This document shows positions 34,723 through 45,552 of a stretch of DNA of 64,000 nucleotides, one piece after another. Location of the stretch: NCBI RefSeq assembly GCF_001941345.1, contig NZ_CP009251.1:2232001-2296000 (forward strand), read 5' to 3'. Both the position numbers and the translations under genes were made by a program. The notes under the pieces were generated by a model. The model did not search any database, was not told where the DNA came from, and worked only from the letters and a program-made list of their open reading frames with translations. The number at the start of each line of letters is the position of its first letter. The stretch's first letter is position 1. The stretch comes from Corynebacterium stationis. GTDB taxonomy: Bacteria; Actinomycetota; Actinomycetes; Mycobacteriales; Mycobacteriaceae.

Positions 34723-35862
34723 ATGAACGAAATATGGCAAGCATTCAAGCTCCTCACCAGCCACGGCATAGGCTTTCTGCGGCTTTTCGATGAGCTTTCA
34801 CCCCACGACTTATCCGACGAAGGCATAGAAGTTTCTCTCGCCAAAAATTACGCCCGCCTCGCCACCGATCTTTTCTCACCCTGCGACTCCCCACGAGTCC
34901 AGTGTGAAGCTATCGCTCTCGCCGAAGAGCGACAGCTCAGCGCCAACCACTTGTTAATGGTCAACAAGCACGCAAGGAAGCTCAAAGCCCGCGGCGCGGC
35001 CTGGAAGCTGCGCGCTGAACTCATAGCCCATGAAGGCTCTTTAGAAGAAGTCGAAGCCTACGCCAAAAAGCGCGTGACTGAAGAAGGCGGCGACACGAAA
35101 AAGAAACCCGGGGTGCGTCTCGGCCGCGTCATAGACGGCCTGCGCACCATTAGTATCACCGATACCCAGCGCCGCATTACCGATTTAGAAAAGACCCTCG
35201 GCGCCGCCATCACAGATGATGACCAGCCACGCTCAGAAGCACTTCTGGAACCCTTCTGGGATTTAGTCGAAAGAGGAGGCACTGGCCTCATCAAACCGGA
35301 ATATCGCACCGTGATTGCTATCGGGCTTAATGATTTCGCGAAAGTCTCCTGCGGTCGCGGCGACGAGGTCATCATCGGTCTCTCCGATGGCACCACAATG
35401 ACCGGCGCCGAGTTCATCAACGCCGCGATGGAAGGCAGCTTGGGCGACAAGCTCTATGTCGGGCTCTTCCATCCCACCGCTGGGCCGGTCAATCTCTACG
35501 AGACCCGCTTCGCGTCAGACAAGCTGCGGACTTTAGCCATGGCGGAGAATCTCGTCTGCCCATGGCCAGACTGCAACGTACCAGCCGATAGATGCCAAGT
35601 GCACCACATCGACGCACATAAACACGGTGGCCATACGAAGCCATCAAACTTGACCATGTTGTGCAAGTACCACAACGGCGTCAATAACGATGCCCCAGAC
35701 GGTCAGCGCAACAAACACAGACCAGGAAAGCCGAAACGAGGAAAGCCCAATCGCGGCAGGATCCGACGCCACCGCGGCAAAGTCCGCCTGCAGACTCCAG
35801 GCGGAAAGCTTGTAGGCAACACCCACCACGTGAGCAGCATGGGAGCGATGAACCTCATCTAG
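34723..35862 (+). CDS. HNH endonuclease domain protein (DUF222-like corynebacterial family)
   Basis: 379 aa from ATG 34723 (AAAGG upstream); a TTG at 34696 is less likely. The N-terminal two thirds are helical with charged stretches, and the C-terminal HNH motif is CPWPDCNVPADRCQVHHIDA followed by SNLTMLCKYHN, with paired Cys for zinc. The tail is very basic (GKPKRGKPNRGR). Such proteins are common in multiple copies in corynebacteria; their role is unclear. Confident on the domain, not on function. Confidence 0.8.
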   Translation: MNEIWQAFKLLTSHGIGFLRLFDELSPHDLSDEGIEVSLAKNYARLATDLFSPCDSPRVQCEAIALAEERQLSANHLLMVNKHARKLKARGAAWKLRAELIAHEGSLEEVEAYAKKRVTEEGGDTKKKPGVRLGRVIDGLRTISITDTQRRITDLEKTLGAAITDDDQPRSEALLEPFWDLVERGGTGLIKPEYRTVIAIGLNDFAKVSCGRGDEVIIGLSDGTTMTGAEFINAAMEGSLGDKLYVGLFHPTAGPVNLYETRFASDKLRTLAMAENLVCPWPDCNVPADRCQVHHIDAHKHGGHTKPSNLTMLCKYHNGVNNDAPDGQRNKHRPGKPKRGKPNRGRIRRHRGKVRLQTPGGKLVGNTHHVSSMGAMNLI

Positions 35863-36005
35863 AACCAGGGCGATCCCCACAGCTAGCAAAAGCTAACTAG
35901 TCAACCAGGCTGGTTAGCCAATTCGGCGATCCCTTTTCAATACAGCCGTATCTGTAAAGTCCGCAGCGGCTCGACACAGCAACGTAGAAAGAGAACTAGG
36001 ACGCC

Positions 36006-36036
36006 AAAAGGGCCTTTCCTTGAACCGGAAAGTCCC
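36006..36036 (-). terminator. Intrinsic terminator of the fas-acpS operon
   Basis: On the minus strand GGGACTTTCC pairs with GGAAAGGCCC (one mismatch), followed by TTTTGG. It lies about 18 bases beyond the acpS stop. Confidence 0.7.
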
Positions 36037-36053
36037 TTCATGTCATTGATGCT

Positions 36054-36521
36054 CTAACGCTGGTAGCGCATCAAGCACTGCGCGGTGGCGTAGTCACCAT
36101 CGTGGCTGATGCTCAAACTCAGCTCCACGTCACCGATAGATTCCTGGAGTTTCGCTGCAACTTCACCTTTCAATTGCAAAGCCACCCGGCCCCAGCGGTC
36201 CGGCAAGACCTCAATCTCAGCGAAGTTCACTAGGTCTGGCTCAATAACCGGTGGGTTGCCGTAGATAGCCTGCGACCACGCCTTGATGAAAGCCTCTTTG
36301 GCTGCCCAGCGCCCAGCAAGATGCTCAGTGCGCGAGCCCGCAAGGCTGGCACTCGCCGCACCGTCTGAACCTACGGCATCGCGGCGCTGTTGGGCATGAC
36401 GGCGTTCCAACGGAGAAAAGACTTGCTCGAACGTAGAACCTGGCCGGGCAAGCTGCTCGGCAAAGCCGGGGATGTGGACCAAGTCCACTCCCACGGCCAG
36501 AGCTTCGTGCTTATTAAGCAT
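36054..36521 (-). CDS. acpS: Holo-[acyl-carrier-protein] synthase AcpS
   Basis: 155 aa from ATG 36521. It has the phosphopantetheinyl transferase motifs VGVDLVHIPGFAEQ and HLAGRWAAKEAFIKAW, with the Asp/Glu metal ligands, and ends with LSLSISHDGDYA. It transfers phosphopantetheine from CoA to the ACP domain of the FAS encoded just upstream; its start overlaps the FAS stop by 8 bases, so the two are coupled. In C. ammoniagenes such an activating enzyme is known next to a FAS gene (recollection). A longer upstream frame is antisense noise. Confidence 0.92.
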   Translation of the reverse strand: MLNKHEALAVGVDLVHIPGFAEQLARPGSTFEQVFSPLERRHAQQRRDAVGSDGAASASLAGSRTEHLAGRWAAKEAFIKAWSQAIYGNPPVIEPDLVNFAEIEVLPDRWGRVALQLKGEVAAKLQESIGDVELSLSISHDGDYATAQCLMRYQR

Positions 36522-39500
36522 CAGGGCTTGGCTCCAGCAGGTTGCCGCGCATACGAGCGTCATCGTCAAGCAGGACTGCGGCTTCGCGTTCCTTGACTGC
36601 GTCACCGGTGCCGCCGAGGTTGCGGTCAACAGGACGCTCATACAGCCCCGCGCCACCGGAGATAGCCGCGGTCAGACGTTGCAGACCAGCTGCCTCACGC
36701 GCTGAAGATGCTTCTTGCCATTGCACAGCCGCTTGCTCGCCACGCTCAGCACGCAGCGCCGCAAGGAATGCACCTGGATGAACCACAGCCACCAACGCGG
36801 ATACGTGGCCGAAGCCAAGGGAGGTCACCAGACCAGCCTTTGGCGGGGTCGCGCGCAGGTCGAGCTGCTCACGCAACCAGGTCAGGTGCGAGTGATGGCG
36901 AAGCACCGGATCCACACAGTCCAAAGAACGGTTCGGAGGCAACACACCGTTGCGCAGCACCTGGGTCAGACCAACCAGCTGGAAGGCCGCAGCACCGCCC
37001 TTGGCGTGACCGGTCAAGGTCTTCTGCGAAATGATAAACAGCGGGTTACCAGCATCGCGGCCCATAGACGCTGCGATGCGCTCATGCAGGTCCGACTCAT
37101 TCGGGTCATTGGCATTGGTAGAGGTGTCGTGCTTGGAAACCACAGCGATTTCGTTCACGCCCACACCAAGCTCATCCAGGCCCTGTGCCAGACGCGAATC
37201 CGCACCACCACGGGCAGCAGATAGCGCGCCTAGGCCCGGAGCAGGAATAGAAGTGTGAGCACCGTCAGCGAAGGACTCCGCAAAGCCGACAACGCCCAAC
37301 ACTGGCAGGCCCAGCTCAGCAGCGAGGCTACCGCGCGCCATCAAGATAGTGCCGCCACCTTCAGACTCAATGAAGCCACCACGGCGACGATCATTGGCAC
37401 GCGAGAAGTACTTGTGGTCAATGCCTTTAGCTTCCATCTCGGAAGAATCAGCCGTTGCCGCCATGTCGCCGAAGCCGGTAATGCCCTCGATAGACAGGTC
37501 ATCAATACCGCCGGCAACCACGAAGTCCGCCTTGCGCAGACGCAGCTTATCCATGCCCTCTTCGACAGAAACAGCCGCGGTCGCACACGCCGCAACCGGG
37601 TGTACCATCTGGCCGTAGCCGCCGACATAAGACTGCATGACGTGCGCTGCCACAACATTTGGCAGTGCTTCCTGCAAAATGTCATTCGGACGCGGCTGAG
37701 CAAGCAACTTATCCAGGTACAGCGAGCGCATCGACTGCATGCCGCCCATACCGGTGCCCTGCGTGGAGCTTACGCGCGCTGGGTGAACATGGCTGAGCAG
37801 CTCAGCTGGGCTAAAGCCCGCGGCCAAGAAAGCATCGACGGTACAAACCAAGTTCCACAACGCAACGCGGTCGAGGTTGTCGATCATATCGGCAGGAATC
37901 CCGTAGACACCTGGGTCAAAGCCCTTCGGTACCTGGCCGCCGACAAAGCGGGTCATCGCTACGCGGCGCGGTACGCGCACCTCGGAACCAGCTGGGCGGG
38001 TAACTTGCCATTCTTCGCCGTCGAAGTGCGCAGTTGCACCCTCCACATCAGCAACGAAGGTGCGTGCGGTTTCCTCGTCTTGCACGGCAAAGGTCATGTC
38101 ACGCTCTAGATAAATGGTGGTCAGCTCCGGCGCGAGGTTATCGACCATCGGCATGTTCGGGCCATAGTCGTCGTGGTATTTACGCACGCCGACATTCGCC
38201 AGAACTTCGTCGTGGAAGCGGTCGTAGATGTCTTCTTCGGCGATTTCCTCGCCGTCAGCATCAAACCAGGCACCAGCAGCCTCGTCCCAAGCAATCAGGC
38301 CAGTTGTCCACGCCAGTTCGATGACACCAGCAGCGCTGAGGTCACCGGTCATTTCCACTTCAAAGCGGGTACGCGAGGAGCCAACAGGTCCAATTTCGCC
38401 AGCACCGACGATGACCACCATGTCATCAAGTTTCTGGCTCACACCCGCAAAGTCCGGGGTGGTCCACTCGATGCGCTCACGGATATTCGGCAAAGCGCGC
38501 AGCTTCGTGACCTCAGCTGCGTCTTCGGATGAACCCTCAGACACCAGATTCGAGGACAGGGAACGCGCCAGCTCCGGCAGGTTGATATCGGCTTCGCCCA
38601 GGCCGCCAGTAAAGTCCAGGGTCACAGGAGCTTGCGCTGCGGCTTCGCGCTTGCTTGTCGATGCCCCCTCGCTTACCAATTTCTCGGCCATCTCCTCAGT
38701 GGAGTAGGTGGTAACGCCCTTGGCCTCGACGGCATCGACAAGCGGGTCATTGCCGCCCATAAGGCCGGTGCCGCGAACCCAACCGATGTGTGCGTGCACA
38801 ATCGAGGTACGGTCGCCCCAGACAGGCTCTGCGTGCCAGCGAGTAACCAGCGCATCGAGTGCTGCCTTGGATTCGCCGTAGGCGCCGTCGCCACCGAAGC
38901 GGCCGCGGTTCGGGCTGCCCGGAAGAACAATGTGCAGGCGCTGGCCCACGTGGGTGCCGGTGCCGAGTTGGCTCAGTCCCGCGATGAGCTTTTCCACGCT
39001 CCACAGAAGCAGACGCATCTGTGCCTCGGCCGGTGCGCCCGCATCAGCCAGGGTTCCCTGGACGCGCGGTGCGGCGAATGGAAAGAGCAAGTTGGCAACC
39101 ATCGCTGGCTTAACCAGCTTGGAGGAACCGCCGACGGTCGCGGTTTGCTCGCTGCCAATCCAGTCGATCAGGTTGTCCAGGTCAGCAAAGGAGTTGAGGT
39201 TTGCCGGCACGACCCACAGCTGTGCATTGCCGCGCGCGGAGGTGCGGTAGAGATGCTTATAAAACTCCAGACGGTCATGGCCCAGGCGTGAAGTAGTCGC
39301 GATAACGGTGGCGCCTTCGCGCAGCAGGTTCGCAACAACCTCAGCCGCGATGGAACCAGGCGAGCCACCGGTGACAACTGCGACTTCGCCGTTGTGTTCC
39401 AAGGTGGAGGCATCGATACGCGCTTGCGCCGCCTGAGCATCAAGGCCCAGGTATTCCGCCATGACGGCTGCTTCTTCACCCGCGCCGGTGATATCGAGCG

Positions 39501-42500
39501 AGTCAATCTCACCGTGGGCCAAACGCACGAGGTCCTCGCGCGCGGATGCCCAGCGGTCATCGAGCTGCACGGCCTTATCCGCGTCAAAGCTTGGCGCGAC
39601 AAGACGTGGCCAATCAGAGCCTAGCTCAGCGGTAACCAGGTCAACGATGGCTGCGTTGTCATCAGCCTCAGCGAACTCGGTGGTTGGTGCCTGCTGGCCC
39701 AACTGCGCCAGCAAAGTACGCGCGGTGGTCGCCAGCGCCGAGTTCATCTTCTCGGAGTAGGCCTCCAAAGCAGCGGAGTCCACTACCCCGCCGGCAGCGC
39801 TGCCGCCTGCCGATGGCTTCGAGATGGCAATCCCGACCTTTGCGCCCGCAGCATCCACTGCGGCGTCAATTAATGCGTCGAGCTCAGCTGTCGATGCCGG
39901 ATTTGCCGGCGAAAGCAGCGCCAAGTCGCCGCCGCGTAGCGATGCTCCCTCGCGCGCGCCCAACACCAGCTCCGCGGTGACGCGGTCGACCCAACCCGCA
40001 CCCAGGCCCCAGGTCTCGGATACGCGCTGTGCGATGTACGCAGGCTTCTTACCAGCAGGACCGGTAATACGACGCAGGGATTCTGCGACCTGTGCAGAAA
40101 GGACTGGGCCAAAGGCCTTGTAGCCCTTTGCCATGCCAGCGACCTGGTCTTTCAGCGCGGAGATTTCTGCATCGGCTGCACCCTCGATTGCGCCGAGTCC
40201 AAATTCCACGCCGAGGTCCAGCAGCAGCTGGTTACGACGCGAAGATACACCCTCAACGAGCAGCTCGATGGTATCGGCTGCACCCATCTGGTCAGGGCGC
40301 ACCTTGGTCCAGATAGCAATGAGCATCTCGGTGGCATCAGCGGCGCTAAATGCCTTGTCGGCTGGCGTGCTTCCACCAGCGGCTGGTGCTGGTGCCGGTG
40401 TCGAAATAACCGGTTCCGGCGCCGCGGCAGGTGCTGCGTTGGCTTCAGCAATTTCTGCTGCTGTTGCACTATCACCCTTGTCGGCAACAGCGTCAGTGGT
40501 TTCGACGAGCGGCCGCTCGATGGCGTCTTCGGCGAATACGGTTGCGCGGTCGCGCTCGACGTTGAGGACCTCGATTGGGTTGCCGGCGTACTGCGGTAAG
40601 CGCAGGGTCTGGCCCAGCATGTTAGCCAAGGTTGGCGATGAGCCGACGCCGATTTCGACGAAGCGCTCCACGCCTAGACCAGGCGTGCCAGCGCCGGCGG
40701 TCTCGGTGGTATCGGAGAGCAGCAAGTCCTGGGTTTCAATCCAGCGCACAGGCGATGCGAACTGCCATGCCAGAAGTTCGATGAGCAGGGTGCGGCCCAG
40801 ATTAACTGGGTTTTCCAAGGCCTTGTCGAAGTCAGCGAGGATGTCGTTGACGTAGGTGGAATCGACGACCTCCGCCATGGCTTCAACGAACTCGCGGGTG
40901 AGCTCGAATGGACGCGCCACCAGGTTCGGGATGTAGCGGCCACGCAGGACATCCACATCTACTTCTGCTGGGATCAAAGAATCCAGGTGCGCGCGGAAGT
41001 TATCAACGCCACCCAACAGGTACGAAGAGTGGAACGGCACGTCAATGCCCGGAATCATGATGAAGGCACGTTGGCCCGGCGCGCGGGATTCTGCATCGGC
41101 AGCCAATGCGGCAAGACCTGCGCGGGTACCGGCAACCGCGTATTGCACACCGGCAATGTTGTAGTTAACGATTTCGAGGAATTCGCCACTAGCTTGAGAA
41201 ACCTGCGCCACGTAGCCGAATACATCGTCGGCACGAATACCGATCTTGTTCGGACGAAGTGCCGCCAGGCCGTAGTTGGAGTTGCCGTGGGCATCGCGGT
41301 CGACCAGGCGGTGCATGGTCAGACCACGGGCGTAGACGATTTCTACCACGGCTTCGAGTGACAGAACCTGCGCGTAGGCCGCTAGGGCGTTGTACTCACC
41401 CACGGAGTGGCCTGCGAAGAAAGTATCCTGCGACTTCACGCCGGCCTCAGCCAACTCAGCAATCTGCGCACAGCCCAAAGTTGCCATGGCGACCTGGGTG
41501 AACTGGGTCAGGAACAGAGCACCATCCGGGTGGGTGAATTCCTCACCGTCAACCACGACACGGTCGGGGTTGTTACGCACGATTTCCAGGATGGAGAAAC
41601 CAAGCTTGGAGCGGGTGTGGGCATCGGCACGCTCCCACACGTTACGCGCGGCGGCCGAGGATGCATAAGAATCCATGCCCATGCCTGGGGTCTGAATGCC
41701 CTGGCCAGGGAAACCGTAAAAGGTACGTGGCGCTGTCATGGTGGCGGTTGCCTGCAAGACAACGTCGCCATCCACACTGGCAGTAACAGTGCGAACTTCG
41801 CCGGCGCCTGGGCGGGAATCGATGCCGGTGCGCTCGACGATGAAGTCCACCTGCGCGCCGGGCAGTACGGGGCTGAGCATATTCGCGGCCCATTCAGCAA
41901 CGGCAACGCCATCGAAGCCGGCTACAAGCTGCGCAATCGCAGAGGTCCACATGCCGTGGACGATAACGCCGTTGTCCAGGCCAGCCAGACGCGCGGCGGC
42001 GCCGGAGACGTGGATGGGGTTGCGGTCGCCAGTGACCACGGCAAATGGGTGCATGGATGCAGGTGCGGTCACGGTGAGCTGGTGGCGGAAAGAAGCCGGG
42101 GTATCGGTGATGTGCTCAGTGGAATTGACTGGCTCGAGGTCCTGCTCACCGGTACGTCCGACGATGGCGAAACGCTCTTCCAGGCTAGCCAGCTGAGCAT
42201 CCTTGAGGTCAGCACCGTCGATGTCGATCGAGACTGAAACCTCGACGACGCGGCCCACCAAGGTATCGCGGACTTCGCCGCCGGTGGCGGTAATCGTCAG
42301 CTCAACTGGCTGGGTCGGCAGCGGCTGGTGCAGGCGCAAGTTGTGCTCAAGGTGGACCAGGTTCAGCAGGCCTTCGACCACGCGTGCAGAGTCAGTGCCT
42401 GGAACAATGGCGTTCGCGATGACGGCGAATACTGCTGGCCATGCGCGTCCGACAATCACATCCGGTGCAATAGCGGAATTGGTGTCTGCGCTTGGGATAT

Positions 42501-45500
42501 AGCCGGTGGTAACACCTGCATAATCTGCCAAAGCAGCAGGGCCAAGAGTGGTCTGCCAAGTTGCTTTGCTGCCGATGACCTCTGGCAAGGTGCCGCCAGC
42601 AGCAACTTCTGCCAATGCTGCCATGGACTTTTCTGCAGCTTCAGCGGTGATGATTGGGGTAGACGACAGCGGTGCATCGGAAGGCACGGTGATGCGAAGG
42701 GTTAGCTGTGCACCGGCAACGGATCCGGTCAAAGCGACGGTGAGCTCGACGGTTTCGGCATCGATGGTGACAAGCTCGGCACCTGCCGCGCGTGCCGATG
42801 TTCCCTCTGCGTCCACAGTCCAGTCTTCAGAAATCTGCGCGACTGGGTTGGGACGCTGGCGGCCTGCCCACTCCACGGACTTCGCGGCGAGAACGCGCTG
42901 CAATGCGGAACTTGCGACATCAGCAGCTTCAGCATTGGCTGCGACAGCATCGTGGACTGCGGCTGCTTCAAAACGTGCGAGCAGCTCAGCAACAGGCTCA
43001 TTGGCCTTGGTAATTCCAGCGACAGCGGTAGTGCCGGGGATGATGCCTACTTGTTCTGCGGTGTAGCGCTCATCGTGTGCCTGCCACAGCGAGTCCTGGC
43101 GCCACCAACGGCGTACATCGGAATCAATGACTGGGACGAATGCTGGTGGCTTGCCCTTGCCGCGCAAAAGATCAATGAACCAGGCAACGTCGGAAGCGGT
43201 AACGGTGTGCTTTTCGGCTGCTGGGTATGCCGCAACGACATCAGCGATAGCGCGTTGCGGATTGTCGATATCAACGGCAACCTGTGCGGCGAATTCGCCG
43301 TGGTCAGCAGCGGTCAGGCGCTGTTCAACGCGCGCGATCATCTGCTCAAAACGACGTGCCCAGGACACATCGACCCACGAGCCCATGTATGAGACCTCGA
43401 GGTAGCGTGCCAGCCACTCGGCATAGGTCATCTCATCGATATCGCCGAAGTATGGCTTTGCGGTACCAGCGATGGCTGCGATGATCTCATCGCGACGGGC
43501 GGCAACGGCGTCGGCGTCACCAGCAACCTCGTCCAGAAGGCGACCAGCCTTGGCGAAGGTGTTGTCAATCTCGTGGATATCCGCCCCCAGTTGGGAGCGG
43601 CCCGATGCAATACCATCGCGTGCGCCGCCGGCTGGAACCCAGCCGCCACCAGGGATGTCTTCGAGGCCCTGGGTTGCAACCAGCGCCTGCTTGACGGACT
43701 CTGATGCGGTGGATTCCAAGGTGGCCATAGCGGCGGTGCCGATCATGATGGCATCGACAGGCATTGCTGGCAGGCCATAAACCTTGGCCCACTCACCGAT
43801 CAGGTACTGCGCACCGCGCTCAGGCGCGCCGATGCCGCCGGCAGCCATGAGTACTACGTTGTTGCGCTCGCGGATATCGGCATAGGTTTCAATCAGCAGG
43901 TCATCGAGGTCTTCCCACGAGTGGTGACCGCCGGCCTTGCCGCCTTCAACCTGCATAATGATGGTGGTATCTGGCAAATCATCTGCGATATCGAGGATCT
44001 TCTTAATCTGGCGCACTGCACCTGGCTTGAACGCTACCCACGGAATATTGTCTTCCTGGAGCTGGCGCACCAGCGCTAGAGCTTCCTCATGTGGAGGAAT
44101 ACCAGCGGAGCAGACAACACCGTTGATGGAAGCGCCGTTCGCACGCGCACGCGGGATGAGACGACGTCCTTCAATCTGGGTACGCCACTGCTTAGGCGAC
44201 AGGTACATCGCGTTGAACTGGGCGTTGATGCCCGGGTTCAGCAGCTCTTCCAAACGCTCCAATGAGTCATTCAAAATCGCGTCGGTAACCTGGCCACCAC
44301 CGGCCAGTTCTGCCCAGAAACCAGCATTCGCAGCGGCTGCGACAATCGCTGGGTCTACAGTCGATGGCGTCATACCCGCCAACACGACTGGGGAATAACC
44401 AGTTAATTCAGTAAAGCGCGTGGACAAACGGGTCTTGCCGGCCTCGTCGAAGACCTTTGGCGCGAACTTCTCGAAGTTGAGAGGAAGTTCGGGAGCCTGG
44501 CCGACATCGAAAAGCGCTGCTTGGCCCTCGTCGGTGGAGACAACCTGCACGCCAATGCCCTGTCCTGCCACAACCGTCTTGGTTACTGAAGACATGCCCT
44601 TTTCAGGACCGCATTCCAAAATCCACTGCGCGCCGGCATCGATGGCTGACTGCACAGTTGCTGGCCAGTCGACAACATCGGTCAAAACTGCCTCTGCACC
44701 ATCGCGCGCAAGCTCTGCATCCAGGCCAATTTGTGCGGCCCAGTTAATAACGAGCTCAACGGCTGCATGCATCTTCGGGTGGTGGTAGGCGGCTTGTACC
44801 GGCAAAGCATTAATGCGCGGGGCGAAAGGATTGCCGCCGCGTTCTTTATTCTCAATAGCCTTCGCGTCTTTTTCCGCGAGCTTCTCGATGACCTCAATAA
44901 CCTTGTTGTTATCTTCCGGCGTGCCCACAATAACGAAGGTATTGCGGTTATTCTGCAGACCAATAATGCTGCCGACACCGGTCTTAGCCAGCACCTTTTC
45001 TAACTGCTCACGGGTAATACCTGCAATCGACACCATCGGGGAACCAGCCGCGGTGCGAATAAGCCCGGTGGCGCGGGCAGTCTTAGAAATAGCGACGCCA
45101 ATAAGCTGCGCCAAAGCAATAACTTCCGAGGCCTGTGCACGGCCTGAAGAGATAAAGGTAGCTAATGCGCCCTGGGAATGGCCAATGTGTGCGGCTGCGT
45201 CTTCGTAATTTAAACCCTGCTGCTTCAAAGACTGCAAAAGACCATACTGCGCGAGCACGATACCCGGAGTAGAAATAGCAGAATCAGACAAATCCCACGC
45301 TGGGTCCTCGTCCTTTGCTGCCCACTGCACGGGGTCGAAACCGTGTGGCATCGCTGCGACTAGCTCATCGGCAAGTGGCTCAAGCAGCTTCTTGGCACCG
45401 TCTACCGCACCAGCCACCTGCGACTCCACGCCACCGGCAATAACGGTGCGCAAAGTTGGCAACCAAGGAAAACCCTGCCCTGAAAAGCTGAGAGCAAATT

Positions 45501-45552
45501 TTTCAGTCTCCAGGCGGTTCACCAGGCGGTGGTTAGAGATGTCAATAGTCAC
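36514..45552 (-). CDS. fas: Type I fatty acid synthase (actinobacterial FAS-I)
   Basis: 3012 aa multidomain enzyme in the cytosol. Domains in order: acyltransferase (GHSQG near residue 125), enoyl reductase (VLAGMTPSTVD near 393), dehydratase (hot-dog, DRNPIH near 1178), malonyl/palmitoyl transferase (GHSVGE near 1382), an Ala/Pro linker (about 1700-1727), ACP (phosphopantetheine site GVSSRRNQLL near 1769), ketoreductase (VVTGGSPGSIAAEVV near 2063) and ketosynthase (AACATAAVSVEEG, Cys near 2655). It makes C16/C18 fatty acids used for lipids and mycolate precursors. Some corynebacteria have two such genes (fasA/fasB); I cannot tell which this is. Start GTG 45552. The many long antisense frames are codon-bias shadows. 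Confidence 0.96.
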   Translation of the reverse strand: MTIDISNHRLVNRLETEKFALSFSGQGFPWLPTLRTVIAGGVESQVAGAVDGAKKLLEPLADELVAAMPHGFDPVQWAAKDEDPAWDLSDSAISTPGIVLAQYGLLQSLKQQGLNYEDAAAHIGHSQGALATFISSGRAQASEVIALAQLIGVAISKTARATGLIRTAAGSPMVSIAGITREQLEKVLAKTGVGSIIGLQNNRNTFVIVGTPEDNNKVIEVIEKLAEKDAKAIENKERGGNPFAPRINALPVQAAYHHPKMHAAVELVINWAAQIGLDAELARDGAEAVLTDVVDWPATVQSAIDAGAQWILECGPEKGMSSVTKTVVAGQGIGVQVVSTDEGQAALFDVGQAPELPLNFEKFAPKVFDEAGKTRLSTRFTELTGYSPVVLAGMTPSTVDPAIVAAAANAGFWAELAGGGQVTDAILNDSLERLEELLNPGINAQFNAMYLSPKQWRTQIEGRRLIPRARANGASINGVVCSAGIPPHEEALALVRQLQEDNIPWVAFKPGAVRQIKKILDIADDLPDTTIIMQVEGGKAGGHHSWEDLDDLLIETYADIRERNNVVLMAAGGIGAPERGAQYLIGEWAKVYGLPAMPVDAIMIGTAAMATLESTASESVKQALVATQGLEDIPGGGWVPAGGARDGIASGRSQLGADIHEIDNTFAKAGRLLDEVAGDADAVAARRDEIIAAIAGTAKPYFGDIDEMTYAEWLARYLEVSYMGSWVDVSWARRFEQMIARVEQRLTAADHGEFAAQVAVDIDNPQRAIADVVAAYPAAEKHTVTASDVAWFIDLLRGKGKPPAFVPVIDSDVRRWWRQDSLWQAHDERYTAEQVGIIPGTTAVAGITKANEPVAELLARFEAAAVHDAVAANAEAADVASSALQRVLAAKSVEWAGRQRPNPVAQISEDWTVDAEGTSARAAGAELVTIDAETVELTVALTGSVAGAQLTLRITVPSDAPLSSTPIITAEAAEKSMAALAEVAAGGTLPEVIGSKATWQTTLGPAALADYAGVTTGYIPSADTNSAIAPDVIVGRAWPAVFAVIANAIVPGTDSARVVEGLLNLVHLEHNLRLHQPLPTQPVELTITATGGEVRDTLVGRVVEVSVSIDIDGADLKDAQLASLEERFAIVGRTGEQDLEPVNSTEHITDTPASFRHQLTVTAPASMHPFAVVTGDRNPIHVSGAAARLAGLDNGVIVHGMWTSAIAQLVAGFDGVAVAEWAANMLSPVLPGAQVDFIVERTGIDSRPGAGEVRTVTASVDGDVVLQATATMTAPRTFYGFPGQGIQTPGMGMDSYASSAAARNVWERADAHTRSKLGFSILEIVRNNPDRVVVDGEEFTHPDGALFLTQFTQVAMATLGCAQIAELAEAGVKSQDTFFAGHSVGEYNALAAYAQVLSLEAVVEIVYARGLTMHRLVDRDAHGNSNYGLAALRPNKIGIRADDVFGYVAQVSQASGEFLEIVNYNIAGVQYAVAGTRAGLAALAADAESRAPGQRAFIMIPGIDVPFHSSYLLGGVDNFRAHLDSLIPAEVDVDVLRGRYIPNLVARPFELTREFVEAMAEVVDSTYVNDILADFDKALENPVNLGRTLLIELLAWQFASPVRWIETQDLLLSDTTETAGAGTPGLGVERFVEIGVGSSPTLANMLGQTLRLPQYAGNPIEVLNVERDRATVFAEDAIERPLVETTDAVADKGDSATAAEIAEANAAPAAAPEPVISTPAPAPAAGGSTPADKAFSAADATEMLIAIWTKVRPDQMGAADTIELLVEGVSSRRNQLLLDLGVEFGLGAIEGAADAEISALKDQVAGMAKGYKAFGPVLSAQVAESLRRITGPAGKKPAYIAQRVSETWGLGAGWVDRVTAELVLGAREGASLRGGDLALLSPANPASTAELDALIDAAVDAAGAKVGIAISKPSAGGSAAGGVVDSAALEAYSEKMNSALATTARTLLAQLGQQAPTTEFAEADDNAAIVDLVTAELGSDWPRLVAPSFDADKAVQLDDRWASAREDLVRLAHGEIDSLDITGAGEEAAVMAEYLGLDAQAAQARIDASTLEHNGEVAVVTGGSPGSIAAEVVANLLREGATVIATTSRLGHDRLEFYKHLYRTSARGNAQLWVVPANLNSFADLDNLIDWIGSEQTATVGGSSKLVKPAMVANLLFPFAAPRVQGTLADAGAPAEAQMRLLLWSVEKLIAGLSQLGTGTHVGQRLHIVLPGSPNRGRFGGDGAYGESKAALDALVTRWHAEPVWGDRTSIVHAHIGWVRGTGLMGGNDPLVDAVEAKGVTTYSTEEMAEKLVSEGASTSKREAAAQAPVTLDFTGGLGEADINLPELARSLSSNLVSEGSSEDAAEVTKLRALPNIRERIEWTTPDFAGVSQKLDDMVVIVGAGEIGPVGSSRTRFEVEMTGDLSAAGVIELAWTTGLIAWDEAAGAWFDADGEEIAEEDIYDRFHDEVLANVGVRKYHDDYGPNMPMVDNLAPELTTIYLERDMTFAVQDEETARTFVADVEGATAHFDGEEWQVTRPAGSEVRVPRRVAMTRFVGGQVPKGFDPGVYGIPADMIDNLDRVALWNLVCTVDAFLAAGFSPAELLSHVHPARVSSTQGTGMGGMQSMRSLYLDKLLAQPRPNDILQEALPNVVAAHVMQSYVGGYGQMVHPVAACATAAVSVEEGMDKLRLRKADFVVAGGIDDLSIEGITGFGDMAATADSSEMEAKGIDHKYFSRANDRRRGGFIESEGGGTILMARGSLAAELGLPVLGVVGFAESFADGAHTSIPAPGLGALSAARGGADSRLAQGLDELGVGVNEIAVVSKHDTSTNANDPNESDLHERIAASMGRDAGNPLFIISQKTLTGHAKGGAAAFQLVGLTQVLRNGVLPPNRSLDCVDPVLRHHSHLTWLREQLDLRATPPKAGLVTSLGFGHVSALVAVVHPGAFLAALRAERGEQAAVQWQEASSAREAAGLQRLTAAISGGAGLYERPVDRNLGGTGDAVKEREAAVLLDDDARMRGNLLEPSPDA

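Noticed and set aside
36542-45208. Many long plus-strand frames (for example 37255-38109, 38632-39291, 41407-42237)
   Set aside because: All are antisense to the 3012-aa FAS gene, Ala/Arg/Ser-rich, and explained by its strong codon bias.
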